A DNA stretch of 64,000 nucleotides from Sphingobacterium sp. CZ-UAM (GCF_002000245.1 NZ_MTCM01000004.1:62001-126000), one strand, 5' to 3'; positions 1 through 9,370 are shown, counted from the stretch's first letter. The notes: generated by a model not told the origin, from the letters alone. A program made the numbers and translations.

Positions 1-1
1 T

Positions 2-478
2 ATTTTAATATTGTTTTTCGTTGTCTTCTATTTAAATGGATACGGACAAAAGAACAAAAATGAACTTAGAGACGACGAATACGAGGTACAGTTTGTCCGA
101 ACTGGCTTAGAGGGAACTATCCTTTTCAAGGTTTTCTCATATGGTAAAAATGAAAAGTCCTGCTTGGAAAATGCAAAAAGAAATGCTGTAAAAGCGGTTA
201 TTTTCACCGGAATTCCGTGGTCTGATCTACAGCGGCCCCTGGCTACAGATCCCGCTGCAATAGAAGTTCACAAGGACTATTTTAACGCATTCTTTAAGGA
301 AAATGGCAAATACAGGAGTTTTGTTGCCCTTTCGTCTGATGGTTCGATTAACGCTGATGACCGGATGCGTGTAGGAAAAATGCTAAAGATCGGATTTGTA
401 GTATCCGTACAAAAAGCTTCTTTGCGCAAGGAATTGGAACAAGCGGGAGTAATCAAATCACTTAGTCACGGTTTTTAA
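2..478 (+). CDS. Secreted protein of unknown function, 5' end outside window
   Basis: I do not recognise this family. The frame is open to the left edge, and the first codons read as a hydrophobic segment ending NGYGQ, a typical signal-peptide tail, so the true start lies left of base 1. The mature part is about 140 residues, polar and mixed alpha/beta. It contains ENAKRNAVKAVIF, which resembles the LPP20/CsgG-like repeats of envelope proteins where a helix carries AxxxAlxxAl. It ends 10 bp before the next secreted protein, and a third follows it, so the three are probably co-transcribed. Probably periplasmic or surface-exposed. Function unknown. Confidence 0.6.
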   Translation: MLILFFVVFYLNGYGQKNKNELRDDEYEVQFVRTGLEGTILFKVFSYGKNEKSCLENAKRNAVKAVIFTGIPWSDLQRPLATDPAAIEVHKDYFNAFFKENGKYRSFVALSSDGSINADDRMRVGKMLKIGFVVSVQKASLRKELEQAGVIKSLSHGF

Positions 479-488
479 ACGATCAACC

Positions 489-1439
489 ATGAAAATTTTA
501 GCTTTTTTAATAACGCTATGCTGCCTGAGCGCTGAGGTTTGCGCTCAGGCAAAAAAACCTACGATTATGGTAGTCCCTTCCCGGCAATGGTGTTTTTCCA
601 AGGGCTATTATAATACGGTTGACAACTTTGGCACAGAAGAAAGAGAACCGGACTATCGAAAAGCATTTGACGAAAACCCTGAATTACTTCTCGTGATCTC
701 CAAGATCAATTCATTATTTGTTGACAGAGGATTTCCTTTAAAAGACTTGAGCCAGACACTTTCTTCTATCGGCCGGTCAAATGCCGAGGATCTTGCTTTA
801 GGCTTAGATCGTGAGCAAGCTGGAAAAGGAGCTTTAGCAGAATCTCTCTTCGATAAGGTCCGCAATACCGCAAAAGCTGATATTTTAATCGAACTGCAGT
901 GGGTTGTCAACCAGTCAGGTCCACGTCGTTCGATCACTTATGTCATGCGCGGCCTGGACGCATATACCGATAAGCAGATCGCTGGGGCTGAAGGTACCGG
1001 TGAGCCATCTGTAGCATCGGAGACAGCCTTGCTTTTAGAGGAAGCCGTTCTCCAACATATTGATAATTTTAACGCGCGATTGATGGTACATTTTGAAGAT
1101 CTGTTTACCAATGGAAGAGAAATTAAAGTCGAATTCCGCCGCGATAACAATTGGGTATACAATTTTGAAAGCGATTTCAATGGTGACGAACTGTCATTTC
1201 AAATCGAAGACTGGATTCAGAGTCAATCTGTAAAAAACCGCTTCTCAACAGCGGAAGCCACTGACAACAAATTAGTTTTTGATCAGGTCCGCATCCCAAT
1301 GTATGAAGGACAACGTGCGTTGGATGCACGGTCATTTGGTAGAAATATACAGCGCTTTTTGAAGTCATCTTTTAATATAGACACAAAAATTGTAACCAAA
1401 GGTTTGGGGTATGTCCAATTAATCTGCGGCCAAAAATAA
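489..1439 (+). CDS. Secreted DUF6175-like protein
   Basis: This 316-residue protein starts with a clear signal peptide (residues 1-19, ending AEVCAQ). The mature N-terminus, KKPTIMVVPSRQWCFSKG, fits my memory of the Bacteroidetes family DUF6175, which often sits next to CsgG/HfaB-like envelope proteins. The family assignment is from memory. No catalytic motif is visible. It is gene two of three in a tight secreted-protein operon: 10 bp after the previous gene, and its TAA overlaps the ATG of the next. A role in an outer-membrane or surface-assembly process is plausible but inferred only from the company it keeps. Confidence 0.6.
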   Translation: MKILAFLITLCCLSAEVCAQAKKPTIMVVPSRQWCFSKGYYNTVDNFGTEEREPDYRKAFDENPELLLVISKINSLFVDRGFPLKDLSQTLSSIGRSNAEDLALGLDREQAGKGALAESLFDKVRNTAKADILIELQWVVNQSGPRRSITYVMRGLDAYTDKQIAGAEGTGEPSVASETALLLEEAVLQHIDNFNARLMVHFEDLFTNGREIKVEFRRDNNWVYNFESDFNGDELSFQIEDWIQSQSVKNRFSTAEATDNKLVFDQVRIPMYEGQRALDARSFGRNIQRFLKSSFNIDTKIVTKGLGYVQLICGQK

Positions 1440-2377
1440 TGATTATGAAAGCAATTCAACATTTCTTGCTACTCATTGTCCTCAGCACATTGGGTAATCT
1501 TGTTCATGGACAAGATGAGATTAAGTTTACACCGGCCTTTCGTTCATCTGATGTTGTCGCTACCGAAGGCGCGATAAATAGTTTGAAAAATAAGTTCAAG
1601 GCACAAACAAAAGTGTCCACCTACTTTTCTGACCAAGCGACAAGATTTCTTCTTGTTATCAATCCGACCAAGCTAGCTATTCAAACCACCGGAGGACAGG
1701 TTATGATAAAATACAATTTGCAGTTTGAACTCTATGATCTTTTAGCTGATCAGATTTTCCATAGCTTTGCCGTCACAACGGCTGGAGTAGGCAAAACTGA
1801 ACCAATAGCATTCGCAGTTGCCGTAGATCGACTCAATTTTAGAAATGAGCTTTTTAAAAGCGAGATGGAGGAAGGAATCAGTAAATTATTGAGTTACTAC
1901 GAGCAGAATTGTGAAAGAATACTAACAAAAGCGGCGTTATTAAAAGATACGCAACAATACCCTGAAGCATTTGCACAGCTTTCTTTAATGCCAAATTTAG
2001 CCAATTCCCCCTGTTTAGAACGCTATGATGCCATTTTCACACAGTTATGGAAAGAATATAGCAAACATCATTGTGAGAACATCATCAGTCAGGCGAATCT
2101 GCTTTGGGCAGCTGACCCCAGCAAAGAAGGGGCCACCGCAGTTGCGACATTTTTACAAGGCTTAGATCTGAACGGACGCTGTCACGACAGCTTCCAACAA
2201 CTTATCAACAGGATACGCGAGAAGCTGATGAATGATGAATTTGATGAAAAGGAGTTTAGACGAATGATTATCTCAGGAGAAATCGAAATAGAAAAAAGTA
2301 AACTAAATGCAATCAGTAAAATTACTTCAGCATATTACAATAGTTTAGTTTCGGACAACTATATCATTGTCGACTAA
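1439..2377 (+). CDS. Secreted protein of unknown function
   Basis: The 312-residue product has an N-terminal signal peptide (MKAIQHFLLLIVLSTLG, ending VHGQ), so it is exported. The start is either the ATG at 1439, overlapping the previous stop as TAATG, or the ATG at 1445; the second gives the more usual MK start. Residues about 25-160 look like a beta-rich domain. The rest is helical and has several isolated cysteines (NCER, PCLER, HCENI, RCHD) that could form disulfides in the periplasm. No family recognised. Last gene of the operon; a strong hairpin follows at 2385-2430. Confidence 0.6.
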   Translation: MIMKAIQHFLLLIVLSTLGNLVHGQDEIKFTPAFRSSDVVATEGAINSLKNKFKAQTKVSTYFSDQATRFLLVINPTKLAIQTTGGQVMIKYNLQFELYDLLADQIFHSFAVTTAGVGKTEPIAFAVAVDRLNFRNELFKSEMEEGISKLLSYYEQNCERILTKAALLKDTQQYPEAFAQLSLMPNLANSPCLERYDAIFTQLWKEYSKHHCENIISQANLLWAADPSKEGATAVATFLQGLDLNGRCHDSFQQLINRIREKLMNDEFDEKEFRRMIISGEIEIEKSKLNAISKITSAYYNSLVSDNYIIVD

Positions 2378-2384
2378 CAATCGG

Positions 2385-2430
2385 ATATCGGGCTATCAAC
2401 TTCAGAAAAAACAGATTGATAGCCCGATAT
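2385..2430. terminator. Bidirectional terminator between convergent genes
   Basis: A perfect 15-bp inverted repeat (ATATCGGGCTATCAA at 2385-2399, complement at 2416-2430) encloses a 16-nt loop. It lies between the end of the secreted-protein operon (+) and the end of the beta-barrel gene (-), where a shared terminator is expected. Confidence 0.75.
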
Positions 2431-2432
2431 TC

Positions 2433-2933
2433 TTAAAACTTATATCTTACCGAAAATCCAATAGGATCAAATATCTTGATGCTGGATTCATTCAGAAAAT
2501 CAAAATAAGGTTTTACATCTAATGAAATCTGAAATGGGGCTTGTGGAATATTATACTCTATTCCGACAATGCCGTCTATACTTAAATTCAGATGCGAATC
2601 AAACGATTGACGTTGACCATTTATAATTTTGTCTTTTTCTTTGTACGACCCGATACTTCCACCAAAACCATAGTACCAATTTAGACCAGTCGCTAAAGGT
2701 TTGTAAATCTCATACAATCCCACAACACGAAACCGGCGGAAATCAGAATTGCTTTGAATACTCATAATACCTTCCAACGCATGGCTTGAATTGAGCGTAT
2801 GACGGTAAGTAATCCCTTGCGCAGAACCAAATCGCCCACCAATAGCGCCTTTATTATCCAACTGAGCTACAGCTTTATTGGATAATGCAGCAAACATCAG
2901 CATTCCACCGATAGCCAAAAATATTTTTCTCAT
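2433..2933 (-). CDS. Small outer-membrane beta-barrel protein
   Basis: The 166-residue protein starts with a signal peptide (MRKIFLAIGGMLMFAALS, cleavage after AVAQ). The rest is alternating amphipathic strands with short turns, ending in GFSVRYKF. The terminal phenylalanine is the outer-membrane insertion signal used by BAM. The length suits an eight-stranded barrel of the OmpW/OmpX/PorT kind found in many copies in Bacteroidetes. The specific role is unknown; such proteins are structural or bind surface ligands. Monocistronic, divergent from the acyl-CoA ligase. Confidence 0.7.
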   Translation of the reverse strand: MRKIFLAIGGMLMFAALSNKAVAQLDNKGAIGGRFGSAQGITYRHTLNSSHALEGIMSIQSNSDFRRFRVVGLYEIYKPLATGLNWYYGFGGSIGSYKEKDKIINGQRQSFDSHLNLSIDGIVGIEYNIPQAPFQISLDVKPYFDFLNESSIKIFDPIGFSVRYKF

Positions 2934-3103
2934 AAAAATTGAACGCTTTATATACTACTTTATATCTTTCAAAAGTAACAATTACAGCTATAACGACACA
3001 ATGTTTAATTTGTTATGACATTATTCCCAATATCTCCAACTTTATTCTGATATTTTTTTTTATATTTAAGTCAATAGTGATAACCAAAATAAACTCACGT
3101 GAT

Positions 3104-4870
3104 ATGGGCAGAATTTTTGACTTTATAACCATATATAAAGAAAAATACGCAAAGGACATTATGGTAGCGGGCAGAGATTCCAGTGGCAACTGGAAAACTT
3201 ACTCCACCAAAGAATATACAGATGCAATTGATTCCTTGAGTCGGGCGCTATTAAAACTGGAGCTTAAGAAAGGGGACCGCGTCGGAATAATGTCCGGCAA
3301 TAGACCGGAATGGAACCTGGTTGATTTTGCCTGCAATCAAATTGGGCTTGCAACAGTTCCGCTCTATCCGACATTATCTACACAAGATCTTTCCTTCATT
3401 GTCAACGATTCGGATGTCAAAGTATTGTTTGTCAGCAATATAGATTTGACTGCCCGCATTGAGCAGGCGATCAAAGAACATGGCATACAACCGCAGGTAT
3501 ATACCTTTGACCAGATTGAAAACCATGCTCCATTAACCGAGTTAATTGCAAGTGGAAAAGAAGATACGACTGATCTGTCCACCCATCGCGATAGCGTTAC
3601 CGAAGATGATCTATTGACCTTGATTTATACCTCGGGCACCACAGGGCGTCCCAAAGGTGTTTACCTATCCCATAAAAATGTCTATAGCAATGTCACCGCC
3701 TGCAATTATCTGATACGTGAGGATTTCAAAACTGCACTTAGTTTTCTTCCATTATGCCATATTTTCGAACGCATGGTTGTGTATATGTACTATTCAAAGG
3801 GTATTCAAATTTACTTCTCAGAAACCCTGGATAATGTGGTTAACGATATTAATGATGTAAAACCAGATGTCTTTACAACCGTACCCCGTGTACTGGAAAA
3901 GGTCTATGACAAGATCATAGAAAAAGGTAAAGCACTGACCGGAATCAAAAAGAAGCTATTCTTCTGGGCTGTTGATCTAGGACTAAAATATCAGGAACCT
4001 GGCAAAAATGGACTTCTTTATTCTATTAAATTGGGTATTGCCCGCAAACTAATCTTTTCAAAATGGCAGGAAGCATTGGGCGGGAATATTAAGATTATCG
4101 TATCCGGTGGCGCTGCTCTTCAAGAGCGTTTAGCACGTATATTTTGGGCTGCTGACCTCAAAGTCCTTGAAGGCTATGGGTTAACGGAAACTTCCCCTGT
4201 TATTGCCGTGAATTCTTATCTACCCAATGGGCTAAAATTCGGGACAGTCGGCAAACCGCTTAAAAACCTTGAAGTAAAAATTGCCTCAGATGGTGAAATA
4301 CTCGTAAAAGGCCCTAGTATCACAACAGGCTATTATCAAAACGAGGAAGCAACGAAAGAAGCTTTCGATGAAAACGGCTTCTTCAAAACCGGAGATATTG
4401 GCGAAATCACGACGGATGGTTTCCTGAAAATCACCGACCGAAAGAAAGAGATGTTTAAAACAGCGGGCGGAAAATACATCGCACCGCAGTCAATTGAAAA
4501 CAAATTAATGGAATCAACCCTGATCGGTCAGGTAATGGTTATAGGCGAAAACCGCAAATTTCCAAGCGCTCTAATCGTACCGGCTTTTGATATCCTTTCC
4601 AAATGGACGGCTCAAAAGGGAATATCCGCCAGTTCTAACGGAGAACTTATCAAAAATCCTGAGGTAATTCAAAAATATCAAGAGGAAATAAACCGATTAT
4701 CAGGTAACTTTGGCCATTGGGAAATTGTCAAGAAGTTTATACTTCTGCCAAAAGAATGGACGATAAACGAAGGTCAATTGACCCCAAAATTGAGTTTAAA
4801 AAGAAAAGTTATTTTAAAAGAGAACGAAGCTGCCATCGATAAACTATATGCAGAACAAAGTCAGGAATAA
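3104..4870 (+). CDS. Long-chain fatty acid--CoA ligase (AMP-binding)
   Basis: ATP-dependent activation of long-chain fatty acids to acyl-CoA at the inner membrane, feeding beta-oxidation or lipid remodelling. The adenylate-forming signature LIYTSGTTGRPKGV is clear, as are YGLTETSP (motif A5) and GFFKTGDIG with KITDRKKEMFKTAGGKYI (A8 and the C-terminal hinge lysine region). Length is 588 residues, normal for the large FadD/FACL subgroup. I chose the ATG at 3104 because the in-frame sequence upstream to 2939 encodes a low-complexity hydrophobic stretch unlike this cytosolic family. A YihY gene follows 35 bp later and may be co-transcribed. Confidence 0.9.
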   Translation: MGRIFDFITIYKEKYAKDIMVAGRDSSGNWKTYSTKEYTDAIDSLSRALLKLELKKGDRVGIMSGNRPEWNLVDFACNQIGLATVPLYPTLSTQDLSFIVNDSDVKVLFVSNIDLTARIEQAIKEHGIQPQVYTFDQIENHAPLTELIASGKEDTTDLSTHRDSVTEDDLLTLIYTSGTTGRPKGVYLSHKNVYSNVTACNYLIREDFKTALSFLPLCHIFERMVVYMYYSKGIQIYFSETLDNVVNDINDVKPDVFTTVPRVLEKVYDKIIEKGKALTGIKKKLFFWAVDLGLKYQEPGKNGLLYSIKLGIARKLIFSKWQEALGGNIKIIVSGGAALQERLARIFWAADLKVLEGYGLTETSPVIAVNSYLPNGLKFGTVGKPLKNLEVKIASDGEILVKGPSITTGYYQNEEATKEAFDENGFFKTGDIGEITTDGFLKITDRKKEMFKTAGGKYIAPQSIENKLMESTLIGQVMVIGENRKFPSALIVPAFDILSKWTAQKGISASSNGELIKNPEVIQKYQEEINRLSGNFGHWEIVKKFILLPKEWTINEGQLTPKLSLKRKVILKENEAAIDKLYAEQSQE

Positions 4871-4905
4871 CAATTTGCACGATTATTGGAGCGGATAATC
4901 TGATT

Positions 4906-5907
4906 ATGAAGCACGTTACACTAAGGGATTTATTTACATTCGAATACTGGAGAAATATTGGGCAGGTCATGGTGGACGCCTTTAACGGGTTTAATGATGA
5001 CAAATGCATGAAAAAAAGTGCTTCATTAGCCTATTATACAATCTTCTCGATCGGTCCGTTGCTGATGATCGTCATATGGTGTATCGGTTTCTTTTATGGT
5101 GAACATCTCCAAAGCGGTTCCTCCGCGCAAGATGAAGTACTGAATGAAGTGATGGTTCTTTTTGGCCAAGATGTGACGATGCAGATTCAATCTTATCTCC
5201 AAAAAATTACTTTTGAGAACAAATCCAATATAGGCATTACGGTGGGTATTATTACCCTGGTTATTTCCTCCACCACGTTGTTTGTTGATATTCAGGATTC
5301 CATAAATAATATCTGGAAAGTAAAACCTAAACCCAAGAAGGGCTGGCTCAAATTGATTATCAATCGACTGATTTCTTTCTCCATCGTTATCGCTTTAGGA
5401 TTCCTGTTAATTGCATCATTGATGATCAATGGCGTTATCGTTGCGGTCACCAATCTGGTTATGACTTATTTTCCCATTATTCCAATTGCGTTGATTTCCT
5501 GGGTGAATACCGGGATCACGTTTTCTGTCATTGTTATCCTTTTCGGATTTATCTTTTCGTTTTTACCCGATGCTAAAGTAAAGTTCCGAGATATGCTCGG
5601 TGGAGCGATCTTCACAGGCTTACTCTTTATGTTGGGCAGGTACGGTATTTCACTTTACCTCAACCTCTCTTCGACCGCCAGTTTTTATGGTGCAGCAGGA
5701 TCTATCATTATTATGTTATTGTGGATTTACTACTCCGCCGCAATACTTTATTTTGGGGCGGAGTTCACTAAGTTCTATGCCATCAAATTTGGTGCAGGTA
5801 TTGTTCCATCCGCTTTTGCCGTTGCTGTTGAACAAACTGAAAAAGTTAAGAAAATGGGCTCCGACGCAGAAGCTCATATCGGGGATACCATCCGAGTATT
5901 AAAATAA
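4906..5907 (+). CDS. YihY/BrkB family inner-membrane protein
   Basis: An integral membrane protein of 333 residues with about six hydrophobic segments. It has the family hallmarks: SLAYYTIFSIGPLL in the first segment, then a loop with DIQDSINNIWKV, FLPDAKVKFRDMLGGAIF, and the last-helix pair with YFGAEFTKFYA. YihY (once called ribonuclease BN in error) has no firmly established function; virulence or transport roles have been suggested for relatives. The C-terminal 40 residues are a soluble tail. It sits downstream of the acyl-CoA ligase, probably in the same transcript. Confidence 0.88.
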   Translation: MKHVTLRDLFTFEYWRNIGQVMVDAFNGFNDDKCMKKSASLAYYTIFSIGPLLMIVIWCIGFFYGEHLQSGSSAQDEVLNEVMVLFGQDVTMQIQSYLQKITFENKSNIGITVGIITLVISSTTLFVDIQDSINNIWKVKPKPKKGWLKLIINRLISFSIVIALGFLLIASLMINGVIVAVTNLVMTYFPIIPIALISWVNTGITFSVIVILFGFIFSFLPDAKVKFRDMLGGAIFTGLLFMLGRYGISLYLNLSSTASFYGAAGSIIIMLLWIYYSAAILYFGAEFTKFYAIKFGAGIVPSAFAVAVEQTEKVKKMGSDAEAHIGDTIRVLK

Positions 5908-5912
5908 TCAGA

Positions 5913-6599
5913 TTATTTTTTTTCTTTTTTCCCGCTAATCGATCCGTCTATCCCGATCACATCGATGACTTTATCACCAATTTGCGTGATATCTGATTTC
6001 AGACCGACCATTATTGTAAAAATATTGACCGGAGTATCCTGTATCTTACTGAAATTATGCAGATAACCTAACTCCAGCCCAAGGAAAAATCCGTTGAATT
6101 TATAATCCGCTCCGGCTCCTAGTTTACTGGACAGGTTAAAACGATTTATACTTTCCATCTTAACCAGTTTCTGATCGGCCATCACATTCGCACGAGGCTC
6201 ACTGGTCAGCCCTATTCCAGGCCCTATAAAACCATAAACATTCAAACGTCGCATCTGCTTACGCACTCCTCCCGAAAAAGCCAACGTATAAAAGTTTGTA
6301 TTAGCATCTTCAATACGGTAAGCAAAATCAGGGTCAGGTAAGCGCTGTTTATATTTGAATGACAGGGTATACAAGGTGGGCGACACAAAAAACATGGAGT
6401 TTTTAAGGGAAATATCCAGCCCAATACTGCCTGAAAATTTTGGAGAAAGGATATCTTTGGTTTTGCCTATGGGAAATCCCATTCCGGTTGTTCCCCAATA
6501 ATAAACTTTCCGATAATGTATCGTATCCACACCCCCTTGGGCATAGCTAGCAATACTAAAAAATGGAAGGAGAATAAAAACAAGAAAAAGTCTTTTCAT
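5913..6599 (-). CDS. Outer-membrane beta-barrel protein, PorT-like
   Basis: The 228-residue product has a signal peptide (MKRLFLVFILLPFFSIASYAQ). The rest is amphipathic strands typical of a small Bacteroidetes barrel, such as GSIGLDISLKNSMFFVSPT, LGAGADYKFNGFFLGLELG and IFTIMVGLKSD. After the last strand there is a charged tail ending KKEKK, so unlike most barrels it does not end in an aromatic residue; the tail may be periplasmic. It converges on the YihY gene with only 5 bp between the stop codons. The exact function is not predictable. Confidence 0.65.
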   Translation of the reverse strand: MKRLFLVFILLPFFSIASYAQGGVDTIHYRKVYYWGTTGMGFPIGKTKDILSPKFSGSIGLDISLKNSMFFVSPTLYTLSFKYKQRLPDPDFAYRIEDANTNFYTLAFSGGVRKQMRRLNVYGFIGPGIGLTSEPRANVMADQKLVKMESINRFNLSSKLGAGADYKFNGFFLGLELGYLHNFSKIQDTPVNIFTIMVGLKSDITQIGDKVIDVIGIDGSISGKKEKK

Positions 6600-6601
6600 T
6601 T

Positions 6602-6641
6602 AAAAGCGTTTAATATTGAATATAAAAACAATATTAAACGC
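6602..6641 (-). terminator. Hairpin terminator downstream of wbqC
   Basis: A perfect 13-bp inverted repeat (GCGTTTAATATTG at 6606-6618 and its complement at 6629-6641) with a 10-nt loop. On the minus strand it is followed by TTTTA. It separates the WbqC gene from the next minus-strand gene. Confidence 0.6.
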
Positions 6642-6667
6642 AGAATGTTCAAGGTAACTAAAATAAT

Positions 6668-7279
6668 TTAGAGATAGCTTTTGGACTGTGGTCCCTGATT
6701 AAACAGCAGATCGATAATACTTAGATCCGGATAAAACCCGTTTTTGTCCGAGAACACCTGATAATATTCTTTTGGGGCTATCAATATACTCTCTTTTTTC
6801 GGGTGTATGATTTCCCGGTAGTCTATCGCATCCGAATCATTAGCCACATATTCTTCGGTAAAAGAAACTGTTCTTTTTAGCTTAATTGATTTTAGTATCA
6901 GCTCCAGCTGTGCGACGTTGAAATCTAACAGATAATCGAACTTTTCCTGATAAAAACGACTAAAATCATCTTCATAAAATTCAAAATACGCAGAACTTCT
7001 ATAGGCTGTCTGAATACTTAGCCAATGCAAACGTTGCCAGTCAAATTCATAACTTATCCGGATATCTTTCATCGGTACGCGGTCCTTGTTTCCATGTTGG
7101 ATAGGAACAATTAAGTCCTGTACCCCATTGGCAGAGGCAATTCGTGCCCGTGTACGATAGCTCTGTTTCTGAAAATGTTCATATTTTTCAATAACAAGAG
7201 GAAGATTATTCTCCTGAATGGTATGAAAATAAGAGATCGGCGGAAGATAACATGCTGGAAGTAAAAACTGCGATTCCAT
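6668..7279 (-). CDS. WbqC family protein
   Basis: The 203-residue protein matches the WbqC-like family (PF08889): an N-terminal LLPACYLPPISYF segment, then ENNLPLVIEKYEHFQKQSYRTR and a central KDIRISYEFDWQRLHWLSIQ block with FYEDDFSRFY. Members are often found in O-antigen or surface-polysaccharide loci and are thought to act in sugar modification or transfer, but biochemical proof is thin. Cytosolic, no signal peptide. It is divergent from the LpxL-type acyltransferase and glycosyltransferase genes, consistent with an envelope-glycan role. Confidence 0.8.
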   Translation of the reverse strand: MESQFLLPACYLPPISYFHTIQENNLPLVIEKYEHFQKQSYRTRARIASANGVQDLIVPIQHGNKDRVPMKDIRISYEFDWQRLHWLSIQTAYRSSAYFEFYEDDFSRFYQEKFDYLLDFNVAQLELILKSIKLKRTVSFTEEYVANDSDAIDYREIIHPKKESILIAPKEYYQVFSDKNGFYPDLSIIDLLFNQGPQSKSYL

Positions 7280-7309
7280 AAAAACTGATGATTTTTGTTA
7301 TAAGTGACG

Positions 7310-7317
7310 CAAAAATA
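7310..7317 (-). promoter_or_regulatory. Candidate -7 element for wbqC
   Basis: On the minus strand this reads TATTTTTG, a match to the Bacteroidetes TAnnTTTG -7 box, 30 bp before the WbqC start codon. I see no convincing -33 partner, so the call is tentative. Confidence 0.35.
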
Positions 7318-7367
7318 ACTTAAATTAAGGATATTTGTAAAATACAACTGGGAATTTTAGCTATAGC

Positions 7368-8234
7368 ATGAGACAAAAAGCGTTAAACGCATTAATCTAT
7401 ATCATCTCTCTTCTCCCCTATTGGTTTCTATATTTGATTTCCGATGGGCTTTATTATATCCTTTATTACATTATAGGATATAGAAAGAATATTGTATTTC
7501 AAAATTTAGAGAACGCTTTTCCCGAAAAAACAGAGGCTGAAAGACTAGTAATCGCAAAAAAATTCTACCGCTTTTTTCCGGATTTACTGGTGGAATCCAT
7601 TAAGCTAAAAACGATTTCGGCCGAAGAAGTCAAACGGAAAATGACGCTGGACAATGAAGAGGAACTCACGCGCCATCTTGCTGCCGGAAAAAATGTGATT
7701 GGGGTAACCTCACATTATGCCAACTGGGAATTGGGGATACACCGGTTGAGTTTGATCACTGATTTTCCAACATTAATTGTATACAAGCCATTAAACAACA
7801 AGGATATTGATACGGTATACAATGCAATGCGTGGCCGCTTTGGAGCGGAAATGATTCCAATGAAACAAATTCTCAGGCATATTGTAAAATTAAGAGGGCA
7901 GCCCAGTGTCAGCATGCTGGTCGCGGATCAGACCCCACTATATTCGGATTCAGATTATTTTATCAATTGGTTGAATCAGGAAACATTGGTTTATACCGGA
8001 GCTGAGCGGCTTTCAAGAATAAGTAAAGCCCCTGTTGTATTTTGTTATATCGGACGGGAAGCAAAAAGAGGACAATACTTCTGTAAGTTTTCCACCCTAG
8101 TGGAAGACCCTTCCGAATTTGCTGAACATGAAATAACCGATTTGCACAATCGTTTTGCGGAGCAAATGATTCGTGAAAATCCCGAATATTGGCTTTGGTC
8201 ACATAATCGCTGGAAAAGGAAACGTAGAAAATGA
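7368..8234 (+). CDS. LpxL/HtrB-type acyltransferase
   Basis: A membrane-anchored lysophospholipid/lipid A late acyltransferase of 288 residues. It has an N-terminal hydrophobic anchor (ALIYIISLLPYWFLYLISDG) and the catalytic HxxxxE motif in SHYANWELG. Also visible are the GRFGAEMIP and LVADQTPLYSD blocks of the family and the C-terminal NPEYWLWSHNRWKRK signature. It likely adds the secondary acyl chain to lipid A or a related glycolipid at the inner-membrane face. Its stop overlaps the ATG of the following glycosyltransferase by 4 bp, so the two are translationally coupled. Confidence 0.88.
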   Translation: MRQKALNALIYIISLLPYWFLYLISDGLYYILYYIIGYRKNIVFQNLENAFPEKTEAERLVIAKKFYRFFPDLLVESIKLKTISAEEVKRKMTLDNEEELTRHLAAGKNVIGVTSHYANWELGIHRLSLITDFPTLIVYKPLNNKDIDTVYNAMRGRFGAEMIPMKQILRHIVKLRGQPSVSMLVADQTPLYSDSDYFINWLNQETLVYTGAERLSRISKAPVVFCYIGREAKRGQYFCKFSTLVEDPSEFAEHEITDLHNRFAEQMIRENPEYWLWSHNRWKRKRRK

Positions 8235-9262
8235 GTAAATTACCAAAAGTAGCTGTTGTCATCCTGAATTGGAATGGTCGTTTCTTCTTAGAGAAATTCT
8301 TACCTTCCGTCTACAACAGTTCTTATCCAAATATCGAGTTCGTCATCGGTGACAATGCATCGGATGACGATTCTATCCTGTTTGTCAAGCAGTACTATCC
8401 TACCATTACCATCCTTGAAAACGACAAGAATTATGGTTTTGCAGGTGGTTATAATAAAGTGCTGGAACGCGTAGATGCGGATTATTATGTCCTGTTAAAT
8501 TCAGATGTAGAAGTTAGCCAAAACTGGATAGAGCCTGTGATTACTTATATGGAAAGAAATCCCGGCATTGCAGCTGCACAACCCAAAATCTTATCCTACC
8601 ATAACAAAGGGCAATTTGAGCATGCCGGCGCTGCCGGAGGCTATCTGGACTATTTCGGTTTCCCTTTTTGCAGAGGAAGGATTTTGCATGAGGTCGAGGA
8701 AGACCAGGGGCAGTACAATCAAGAATCCGAAATTTTTTGGGCCTCAGGAGCGGCGCTTTTTATCCGACAAAAAGCCTGGAGAGAGGCCAATGGCCTAGAT
8801 GAAGATTTTTTTGCTCATATGGAGGAAATTGATTTATGCTGGCGACTGAAAAAGATGGGCTATGCTATAGGCTACTGTCCTACATCTGTGGTTTATCATG
8901 TAGGCGGTGGCACGTTAAACACGAGCAACCCGAAGAAGACCTACCTGAATTTCAGGAATAATCTGGTTATGTTGCAAAAGAACTTACCTTTGGGTAAAGC
9001 AATTTGGATAATTTCATTACGTTTTTGGTTTGATTTGGCTGCATTGCTGAAATTTCTAATAGATCGCAAACCAAAAGATGCCTGGGCGGTCAGCCGCGCG
9101 CATCAGTATTTCTTCCTAAATATTTTTAAAAATGCTAGAAAACGAAAGAAATACACGGCGACAGAAAATCAGGCAGGACAGTATAGCAAGGCTATTGTTA
9201 TTGATTTTTACACGAATAATAAACATAAATTTTCCCAATTGAATCCGAAAGATTTCAAATAA
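8231..9262 (+). CDS. Family 2 glycosyltransferase
   Basis: A GT-A fold glycosyltransferase of 343 residues. The N-terminus has VAVVILNWNGRFFLEKFLPSV, then VIGDNASDDDS and YVLLNSDVEVS, which supply the nucleotide-sugar and metal-binding acidic residues of GT2 enzymes. FFAHMEEIDLCWRLKKMGY is the acceptor/catalytic region typical of rhamnosyltransferase-like members. The C-terminal 90 residues are basic and probably lie on the membrane. It overlaps the upstream acyltransferase by ATGA, so both likely act on the same envelope glycolipid or polysaccharide. The donor sugar cannot be deduced. Confidence 0.88.
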   Translation: MSKLPKVAVVILNWNGRFFLEKFLPSVYNSSYPNIEFVIGDNASDDDSILFVKQYYPTITILENDKNYGFAGGYNKVLERVDADYYVLLNSDVEVSQNWIEPVITYMERNPGIAAAQPKILSYHNKGQFEHAGAAGGYLDYFGFPFCRGRILHEVEEDQGQYNQESEIFWASGAALFIRQKAWREANGLDEDFFAHMEEIDLCWRLKKMGYAIGYCPTSVVYHVGGGTLNTSNPKKTYLNFRNNLVMLQKNLPLGKAIWIISLRFWFDLAALLKFLIDRKPKDAWAVSRAHQYFFLNIFKNARKRKKYTATENQAGQYSKAIVIDFYTNNKHKFSQLNPKDFK

Positions 9263-9370
9263 GGCATTTGAAGTCTTGATTCGCAAAATGCACAAAAACG
9301 CATTTTAAAAATAAGACAGTCTTTACAACAAGATTCTTTATTTATTTTATTTAAACGTACTTTTTATTTG

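Noticed and set aside
2939..3103. N-terminal extension of the acyl-CoA ligase frame
   Set aside because: The residues are hydrophobic low-complexity and unlike the family; the ATG at 3104 gives the normal N-terminus, and the region overlaps the likely divergent promoter.
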